The notes under the pieces are model-generated. The model did no database searches. It was not told where the DNA came from and worked only from the letters and a program-made list of their open reading frames with translations. From positions 1 to 6,104 of the forward strand of contig DHHS01000099.1 in the NCBI GenBank assembly GCA_002403415.1: a stretch of 6,104 nucleotides of DNA, given 5' to 3'. Of the stretch, positions 1 to 4,850 are shown piece after piece. A program made the position numbers and the translations under genes. Source of the DNA: Sphingomonas sp. UBA4766 (GTDB lineage: Bacteria > Pseudomonadota > Alphaproteobacteria > Sphingomonadales > Sphingomonadaceae). Each line of letters begins with the position of its first letter. Positions within the stretch are counted from its first letter, which is position 1.

Positions 1-1724
1 TGATCGGCGATGACGAGGGGCCGGTGGCCGTCGCGCTGGGGCGAATTGCAAACATGGCCGGGCCGAACAATCGCCTGGAACTCATCGCGTCATTGATTGT
101 CGGGCTCGTCGCGTTCCGGGCGTTGGTCAGCTATTTGAACGGTGTAACTGCTACCCGGCTCAGTGGTGAAATAAGCCTTAGGATGCGTTCGACCATCCAT
201 GCTAATCTTCTTGGCGTTGATTATCAGTATATTTGTGTAACCGATTATGGCAAGATGATTAATACGCTCGACGGCGAAACGTGGAAAGTTACTGATGCTA
301 TCCTTAGCATCTTTGAGCTTTTCTCTTACATTTGCATGATATTAGTTTTTGGAACTATACTTTTATTGATTTCTTGGAAGCTTACTTTGGCGATCACAGT
401 TCTTGTTACGATGGTGTCGCTGCTAAGGCGCCTTGTCGACGAGCCTGTTCGCCGTTTGGGCGATGCCATGGTACAAACCGGCGCGGAACTGGCGATCCGA
501 TCTCACGAATTGCTCGACAGCATGCGTATGACACGCGCTTTCGGGCGCGAGGGTCATGCGCAAGCCGCCTATGAGGAAGTTTCGCGTCGTGTCATGCACA
601 TCGACTTGCAAAGCACAAAACTTTCAAGCGCAACCTCTGGCGTTCAAGAGTTGCTTTATGCCAGCATCGTGGCAGTGGTGTTGATTGCCGCCGTCAACAT
701 GGACTTGGGTCAGGCATCGTTGATCGCGTTCCTCGCACTGCTCCACCGTGTCCAGCCCAACATCAAGGCGATCGACGAAACCCGCACTTCGCTGATCCAG
801 GCCTCCGGGTCGGTCAATGTGGTGTCCGAGATGATGGCGCTTGAGCAATGGAGCGTGAAGGCCACGGGTACTCGGCGTCTCGGACAGCTCCAGGACAAGA
901 TCAAGTTTGAGAATGTCAGCTTTTCCTATGCCGGCAAAGCCTATGAGCGCCGCAATGCGCTTGAGGAAATCAGCTTCTCCATTCCCATCGGTAAAGTGAC
1001 AGCCTTTGTCGGTGCGTCAGGCGCGGGCAAATCCACCGTCACCAATTTGCTTTATCGTCTCCATGATCCCGAAAGCGGCCGCATTACCGTCGACGGCGTG
1101 CCACTCAACGAGCTCGATCTTGCCTGGTGGCGCAGCCAGCTGACCATCTCCGGGCAGGACACCGATCTGATTTCGGGCTCGCTGCGCGAGAACATCGCCT
1201 ATGCAAGGCCCGACGCGCCGATGACTGACATTGAGGAAGCGGCTCGCGCCGCCGATATCCATGACTTCATCGCGCAATTGCCGCACGGCTATGAAACGCA
1301 GGTAGGGGAGCGCGGTATGCTGCTGTCGGGCGGGCAGCGCCAACGCATCGAGCTCGCACGCGCGCTGTTGCGCAAGGACGCTATCCTGATCCTCGATGAA
1401 GCGACCAACGCGCTCGACAGCATGACCGAGGCTGAGGTCTACGCCGCGGTCGAACGCATGAGCGCGGGGCGAACGATTATCGTGATTGCGCACCGGCTCA
1501 GCACGACGCGGAGTGCGGATCAGGTCATCGTCTTGTCACATGGCCGCGTCGCTGAGCAAGGTCCTCCGGTCGACCTGTACCGTGCGGGCGGTTTGTTCAC
1601 CAAGATGGTTCGACTGCAAGAGCTCAACTATCTGGTGAGTGATGGCGAAGCCGGTGAGCGTTGGGCGACCGGCGAAGAACAGGCCGTCGCCGCAGATCCG
1701 CCCTTTGATCAGGGTTCGCGATAA
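1..1724 (+). CDS. ABC exporter, fused membrane and ATPase domains (5' partial)
   Basis: This is an ATP-driven inner-membrane exporter half-transporter of the MsbA-like type I fold, expected to work as a dimer. The frame is open from base 3 to the TAA at 1722-1724, giving 573 visible residues. The true start lies upstream, because the visible part begins in the loop before a hydrophobic helix (about bases 78-150) and the usual first helix is missing. A GTG at 24 is only an internal codon. Further hydrophobic segments lie near 310-420 and 640-760. The ATPase domain starts near 900. It has Walker A GASGAGKST (1011-1037), a Q-loop in SGQD, signature LSGGQ (1323-1337), Walker B ILILDEA with Asp 1395-1397 and Glu 1398-1400, and the H-loop His at 1491-1493, so it looks catalytically intact. 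The substrate is unknown. Its convergent neighbours are glycan-modifying genes, so lipid-linked glycan export is a reasonable inference, while peptide or drug export cannot be excluded. Bases 150-420 are unusually AT-rich. Confidence 0.93.
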   Translation, partial: IGDDEGPVAVALGRIANMAGPNNRLELIASLIVGLVAFRALVSYLNGVTATRLSGEISLRMRSTIHANLLGVDYQYICVTDYGKMINTLDGETWKVTDAILSIFELFSYICMILVFGTILLLISWKLTLAITVLVTMVSLLRRLVDEPVRRLGDAMVQTGAELAIRSHELLDSMRMTRAFGREGHAQAAYEEVSRRVMHIDLQSTKLSSATSGVQELLYASIVAVVLIAAVNMDLGQASLIAFLALLHRVQPNIKAIDETRTSLIQASGSVNVVSEMMALEQWSVKATGTRRLGQLQDKIKFENVSFSYAGKAYERRNALEEISFSIPIGKVTAFVGASGAGKSTVTNLLYRLHDPESGRITVDGVPLNELDLAWWRSQLTISGQDTDLISGSLRENIAYARPDAPMTDIEEAARAADIHDFIAQLPHGYETQVGERGMLLSGGQRQRIELARALLRKDAILILDEATNALDSMTEAEVYAAVERMSAGRTIIVIAHRLSTTRSADQVIVLSHGRVAEQGPPVDLYRAGGLFTKMVRLQELNYLVSDGEAGERWATGEEQAVAADPPFDQGSR

Positions 1725-2731
1725 TTCGGCATCGATTTGCGGGTCTGCCAAATCACGCGTCGAATCGACGCCGGAACATAGGTCCGCAGCATCTGGCGCG
1801 CGGTTTTCTTTGTCGCACGCCAAAGCCGTCCACTGGGGATGTATAGCGGGATCTGGTAAGGCAATAGTTGCTGTCGAATTGCAGCCGAGATGACCTCGTC
1901 GCGGAGGCGATGCGACCGCACATAGTCGCGCAGCCAACGCAGATACTTTGCTTTGGCCGGATGATGATACAGCGGATCATATTCGCCGGACGTCACGGCG
2001 CGCCAACAACAGGACTCACTGTGCTGGCGGTAATAGTCGAGCACTTCGTCGATGATGACGATGGGGAAGCTCGCCGCCATTTTCGACAGGAACACCTGAT
2101 CTTCGTAAAGCCCCCGGAACGACGGCTCAAACCCGCCAATCGCTTCATAAGCCGTGCGCTTTACCAACAGGCTGCAAATCCCAGGCAGGCAGCCACCGTT
2201 GGTGATCAGGAATTGGCGCAGCACGACCGGATCGGGTAACAACTCATAGGTTGGCAAATCGACTTCGCCGGGGAAATCTTCCTGTCCCTCGACCGGCGGG
2301 GCTTCGCCGCGGTCCTTGGCCCAACTGTACCAGTACAGCGTCGGTCCATAGATCATGCCGGCATCGGGAAAGCTCGTTGCGACTTCGACAAAATCCTCCA
2401 GCCGTTCGGGCAGCCAGATGTCGTCGGCGTCAAGGAACGAAACATAGGTGCCAGACCCCGCCGCCACGCCGACATTGCGCGAGGCACTCATGCCCCGGTT
2501 TGCGTGGTTGGGATGCTCAATATACCGGATCTTGTGGGGAAAGCGCGCGGCATAGCCCTGGGCGATGGCAGTCGCGCCGTCGGTCGACCCGTCATCAACG
2601 AGAATTAATTCCCAATTCTCATAGGTTTGCGCGAGGATGCTGTCGATCGCCTCGGCAATAAACTTCTCGCCGTTGAGAAAGATCATCACCGCAGTGACGA
2701 GCGGCGTGTCGGTCGGGCCGGTAGCCGGCAT
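1709..2731 (-). CDS. Family 2 glycosyltransferase (GT-A fold)
   Basis: This enzyme transfers a sugar from a nucleotide-sugar donor to an acceptor, probably at the cytoplasmic face of the inner membrane during glycan assembly. It has 340 residues, counted from the ATG at 2731-2729. The GT-A domain fills the N-terminal two thirds: a beta strand with MIFLNGEKFI, the nucleotide-binding VDDGSTD (Asp 46-47), the SASRN stretch typical of the family, and the metal-binding DADD (101-104, the DXD motif). The GLYEDQVF segment (Glu 210, Asp 211) is a candidate catalytic-base region. No transmembrane helix is apparent, and the C-terminus is basic. A GTG directly before the ATG is an alternative start; I prefer the ATG because it shares its A with the TGA of the deacetylase (TGATG), which implies translational coupling. 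It is the last gene of the operon and its 3' end overlaps the convergent ABC gene. Donor and acceptor cannot be deduced. Confidence 0.93.
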   Translation of the reverse strand: MPATGPTDTPLVTAVMIFLNGEKFIAEAIDSILAQTYENWELILVDDGSTDGATAIAQGYAARFPHKIRYIEHPNHANRGMSASRNVGVAAGSGTYVSFLDADDIWLPERLEDFVEVATSFPDAGMIYGPTLYWYSWAKDRGEAPPVEGQEDFPGEVDLPTYELLPDPVVLRQFLITNGGCLPGICSLLVKRTAYEAIGGFEPSFRGLYEDQVFLSKMAASFPIVIIDEVLDYYRQHSESCCWRAVTSGEYDPLYHHPAKAKYLRWLRDYVRSHRLRDEVISAAIRQQLLPYQIPLYIPSGRLWRATKKTARQMLRTYVPASIRRVIWQTRKSMPNYREP

Positions 2732-3807
2732 CACTGCAGTCGCGCGCCAAGAAGGTTATGGTGATCCCGCAGCCAGCGCAGAAAGGCGTCGCCGTCGCGT
2801 TCGGTCGACTGGAGGCGCGACAACTCGGCCCGATCGTCTCGTGCAACGGCGGCGCGCGGCACGCTGGTGCACGCGATTTCAATGCCCAGCGCCTGCACAT
2901 GGCCCCGCGCGACTGCGTCAAAGCGCCCGAACGGGTATGAAAACCGGTCGATCCGTCGCCCGATCAGCCCCTCCAGCTCGCCGTGGCCGCCCTCGATCTC
3001 GTGCCGTTGCGCCGCGCTCGGCAAATCGGGCAGGGACACATGGTGGCGGGTATGGCTGCCGATCCGTACCAGCGGATGCGTCGCGAGCGCCGCAATTTGT
3101 TCGGGAGCGGCCGGGTAGCGTGCAGCCGGGCCAATCACCGGCTGACCCGCCCAGGCGAGCACTGTGTCGACGGCGGCATCCTGTGCGTCGGGAGGGAGTG
3201 CGACAATGATGTTCCAAAGGTCAAGATACAGCCGTTCGCGGGCCGTGCGCGGTTCGTGTTCGTCAGCGCTCCAGTGCGCCGCCAGCGCGGCATCGCCGGG
3301 CTGGTCGTCGATGGTGAACGACCACACTTTGCCGCCCAACTCGATCGCCAGCGTCGAGGGCAACTGGCCGCTTTCCAGCACAGCACGAACCAGCGCGTCC
3401 CACCAGAATTCGCGGCAACGGCCCAGCGCCTGCGACACGATGAAGATCGTCGCCGGGATTTCGTGCTTTTCAAGAATCGGCAACGCGGTGGTCAAATTGT
3501 CGATATACGCATCATCAAACGTGACCGCGATCCGATCGCCGGTGGCGGTATAGGCGCTGCCGTCGGCGAACGCTTGAAGGTCGATGGCGGCGCGGTGCTT
3601 CGCCAGCGTGGCCATTTGCTCGTCAAATGCCTTTGGCGTGACGCACAACCCCCAGGGATCGACCGGCTCGGTCGTGACGCGATGATACATCAGGATCCCC
3701 GCGCGCGGCATGGCCCAGCGCGCACGGCGGCGCAGCGGCGCCAGCGCCTTGCGCGCGAGCCGACGCACAGGGCTATTTCCGAACAGGGTCGAAAGCGTCG
3801 GTGCCAT
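2731..3807 (-). CDS. Polysaccharide deacetylase family protein (CE4/NodB fold)
   Basis: Predicted metal-dependent carbohydrate de-acetylase of 358 residues. The NodB motifs appear in order. Motif 1 is AVTFDDAY (Asp 98, Asp 99, the general base and a metal ligand). Motif 2 is GSHTRHHVSL (His 252 and His 256, the other metal ligands). Motif 3 is the RFSYPFG segment at 288-294, and a later CTSVP stretch follows (313-317). Motif 1 has Ala where the family usually has Gly. About 150 residues separate motifs 1 and 2, far more than in compact NodB proteins. The extra part begins REFWWDALV, an insertion I recognise from a long subfamily often found with glycosyltransferases. The N-terminus is basic (residues 14-30) without a clear signal peptide, so a cytoplasmic location is likely. 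The start is supported by GGAGAG five bases upstream. It lies 26 bases after the methyltransferase and overlaps the glycosyltransferase start. The substrate is probably an N-acetyl sugar in a surface glycan (inference). Confidence 0.9.
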   Translation of the reverse strand: MAPTLSTLFGNSPVRRLARKALAPLRRRARWAMPRAGILMYHRVTTEPVDPWGLCVTPKAFDEQMATLAKHRAAIDLQAFADGSAYTATGDRIAVTFDDAYIDNLTTALPILEKHEIPATIFIVSQALGRCREFWWDALVRAVLESGQLPSTLAIELGGKVWSFTIDDQPGDAALAAHWSADEHEPRTARERLYLDLWNIIVALPPDAQDAAVDTVLAWAGQPVIGPAARYPAAPEQIAALATHPLVRIGSHTRHHVSLPDLPSAAQRHEIEGGHGELEGLIGRRIDRFSYPFGRFDAVARGHVQALGIEIACTSVPRAAVARDDRAELSRLQSTERDGDAFLRWLRDHHNLLGARLQ

Positions 3808-3812
3808 CGCGG

Positions 3813-3818
3813 CTCTCC
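3813..3818 (-). promoter_or_regulatory. Ribosome binding site of the deacetylase gene
   Basis: GGAGAG on the - strand (3818-3813) stands five bases before the ATG at 3807-3805, inside the 26-base gap after the methyltransferase stop. It supports this start and independent ribosome loading within the operon. Confidence 0.65.
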
Positions 3819-3833
3819 GATCGGATCAGCATA

Positions 3834-4622
3834 TCAGCCACCGGACGTTGCGCCTGCTAGCGAGGCGCCTTTTTTTGATGCTGCCCCGGCGCGTGCCAGA
3901 ATGCCGATGGTGACGGGATATTCTTCGTCGAAATGGTCGAGTTCGCCGGTCTTCAGTTCCGTATAGGACAGCCCTTGCAGGAACGAAATGGCGGACAACA
4001 CATTGCCCTGTTGAGTGACGGACACGTCGGCCGCGTCGAACACGCGACCGAAAAGTTTGCGCGACGCGCTCTGGCTGAGCGACCAATACCAAGTGTCATT
4101 CCATTCGGCATCGGCGATCTGCGTGATGCCCGGTACGGTGCACAGCACGACCCCGCCGGGCTTCAGGATCCGGAAGAGCGTCGCGATTGCCTTCTCCATA
4201 TCGAAAATAAGATGCAGCGTCTGGGTCAGGATGACGCAGTCATACAGGCTATCGGGAATGCTCTTGCCGTCGGTCAGATCATCGACATAAGTTGCTTCGG
4301 GATGGTCGATGACATGGAGCATGTCGCTCTGGGTGACGCCCGTGCCGAGCATTTCGGTATAAAGCCGTTCCCCGATTTCGAGCACGCGACCCTGGATCAA
4401 GTGGCTTTGCGACTTGAGAAATTTCTCGATGTAATAGCGATCGACCGGCAGTCCGCGATCATAGCCATATTCGCGGCTCATGGGTTCGAGGCGACGAAGA
4501 TCGCCAAAGCGCACGGTCCCCGGCGGTGGTACGCCTTCACCCTTGAACCGGTATTTCGCAAATTCATAGATTTGCGCAATGCCGACCTTTTTTGCCGCGC
4601 GCCAAACTCGTCGTTTCAACAT
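3834..4622 (-). CDS. Class I SAM-dependent methyltransferase, glycan-cluster type
   Basis: Predicted S-adenosylmethionine-dependent methyltransferase of 262 residues, first gene of the operon. The N-terminal part carries the conserved FGDLRRLEPMSREYGYDRG and VDRYYIEKFL stretches that precede the Rossmann core in a family commonly linked to glycosyltransferases. The core has VLEIGERLY (80-88) in place of the usual glycine-rich motif I, DDLTD after the next strand (114-118), DCVILTQTLHLI (128-139) and LKPGG (153-157). The aromatic WNDTWYWS stretch (174-181) is also typical of the family. The likely role is O-methylation of a sugar or glycan end, which is inference. The last 15 or so residues (AASKKGASLAGATSGG) look like a low-complexity tail beyond the fold. 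I chose the ATG at 4622-4620, with GGGGTGG just upstream; an in-frame GTG at 4631-4629 would add three residues. The 3' end contains the hairpin and A7 tract described separately. Confidence 0.88.
   Translation of the reverse strand: MLKRRVWRAAKKVGIAQIYEFAKYRFKGEGVPPPGTVRFGDLRRLEPMSREYGYDRGLPVDRYYIEKFLKSQSHLIQGRVLEIGERLYTEMLGTGVTQSDMLHVIDHPEATYVDDLTDGKSIPDSLYDCVILTQTLHLIFDMEKAIATLFRILKPGGVVLCTVPGITQIADAEWNDTWYWSLSQSASRKLFGRVFDAADVSVTQQGNVLSAISFLQGLSYTELKTGELDHFDEEYPVTIGILARAGAASKKGASLAGATSGG
3850..3876 (+). terminator. Terminator-like hairpin and T7, antisense to methyltransferase 3' end
   Basis: On the + strand, GCGCCT (3850-3855) and AGGCGC (3863-3868) form a perfect GC-rich six-base stem with a seven-base loop. 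C and then seven T (3870-3876) follow. This is the form of a rho-independent terminator, but it points opposite to the gene it lies in. It could stop antisense transcripts, for example read-through from the upstream ABC gene. The - strand has no T-run after the stem, so it would not end the operon mRNA. The structure may also be chance from a Lys-Lys-Gly-Ala coding stretch. Confidence 0.45.
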
Positions 4623-4657
4623 CGTCGCCACCCCAAGCCGCTGCGCGGTTCCCTACA

Positions 4658-4684
4658 TAAGTATTGCGACCGTCACAAAGTCAA
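4658..4684 (-). promoter_or_regulatory. Candidate sigma-70 promoter of the methyltransferase operon
   Basis: On the - strand, TTGACT (4684-4679) matches the -35 consensus at five of six positions. TACTTA (4663-4658) or the overlapping ACTTAT lies 15-16 bases later as a weak -10. Transcription would then start near 4651, giving a leader of roughly 30 bases before the ATG at 4622. The spacing is slightly short and the -10 poor, so this is tentative. Confidence 0.38.
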
Positions 4685-4758
4685 ATCGATCCTGTGGCGA
4701 TCAACTTCGGGGTCACCGCAATCATCTGGCTCACACCCGGTGCACAAATCGTTAGTAA

Positions 4759-4786
4759 TTGGAAACCTTAACTCTCGGCTAATCAA
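4759..4786 (+). promoter_or_regulatory. Possible promoter of the type I secretion ATPase gene
   Basis: TTGGAA (4759-4764) could serve as a -35 and TAATCA (4780-4785) as a weak -10 with a 15-base gap, in the most AT-rich part of the intergenic region. Neither the hexamers nor the spacing are good. The call rests mainly on composition and position upstream of the gene. Confidence 0.25.
4768..4782. promoter_or_regulatory. CtrA-like box (TTAA-N7-CTAA)
   Basis: TTAA (4768-4771), seven bases, then CTAA (4779-4782) matches seven of the eight fixed positions of the alphaproteobacterial CtrA site TTAA-N7-TTAA. It overlaps the possible + strand promoter and is near enough to affect either divergent gene. 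A single near-match in an AT-rich stretch can arise by chance. Confidence 0.3.
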
Positions 4787-4790
4787 AGGG

Positions 4791-4810
4791 CGATAGCACG
4801 GCGGCTATCG
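4791..4810. repeat. Perfect 7-bp inverted repeat upstream of the secretion gene
   Basis: CGATAGC (4791-4797) and GCTATCG (4804-4810) are exact reverse complements around a six-base loop, ACGGCG. No T-run follows on either strand, so it is not an intrinsic terminator. It could be a regulator-binding site or a hairpin in the leader of the secretion ATPase mRNA, ending 40 bases before the ATG. Confidence 0.5.
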
Positions 4811-4836
4811 GTGTCCGTGATTCATGCGCCGCCCGT

Positions 4837-4847
4837 GGGGGAAAGGG
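4837..4847 (+). promoter_or_regulatory. Ribosome binding site deciding the 4851 start
   Basis: A purine-only run, GGGGGAAAGGG, ends three bases before the ATG at 4851. It is the only ribosome-site-like sequence near the start and favours 4851 over the in-frame ATG at 4824, which has none. Confidence 0.55.
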
Positions 4848-4850
4848 ACG

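Larger units (their letters stand above)
4623..4850. other. Divergent intergenic region between operon and secretion gene
   Basis: This is the only substantial non-coding stretch, about 230 bases between two divergent starts. It holds no convincing ORF in any frame. It is visibly richer in A and T around 4741-4790 than the flanking genes, as expected for promoters. It must contain the promoter of the methyltransferase operon on the - strand and probably that of the secretion ATPase on the + strand. Confidence 0.8.

Noticed and set aside
24..26. GTG at 24 as the start of the first ABC gene
   Set aside because: The frame is open to the window edge and the protein would lack the first membrane helix of the family; the gene is better read as cut by the edge.
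1017..1493. - strand open frame (158 codons) opposite the ATPase domain of the first ABC gene
   Set aside because: It covers Walker A through the H-loop of a real ATPase in antisense; no motif of its own.
1650..1673. GCCGGT/ACCGGC inverted repeat near the end of the first ABC gene, as a terminator
   Set aside because: Six-base stem with a 12-base loop, inside the coding region and with no T-run on either strand.
2983..3966. Long + strand open frame (327 codons) opposite the deacetylase and methyltransferase
   Set aside because: It runs antisense to two genes with clear family motifs, its translation is Arg/Ala/Gln-rich with no domain, and such frames are expected opposite GC-rich genes.
4741..4790. 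Extracytoplasmic-stress (EcfG-type, GGAAC-N16/17-CGTT) promoter
   Set aside because: GGAAAC at 4761 resembles the -35 half, but no CGTT-like -10 occurs at the required distance.
3933..4796. + strand open frame (287 codons) opposite the methyltransferase and into the intergenic region
   Set aside because: No recognisable domain; it mirrors a well-supported gene and its composition fits a shadow frame.
4824..4826. ATG at 4824 as the start of the secretion ATPase
   Set aside because: In frame, but no ribosome site precedes it, while the ATG at 4851 follows a strong purine run; the added residues match no family feature. It cannot be fully excluded.
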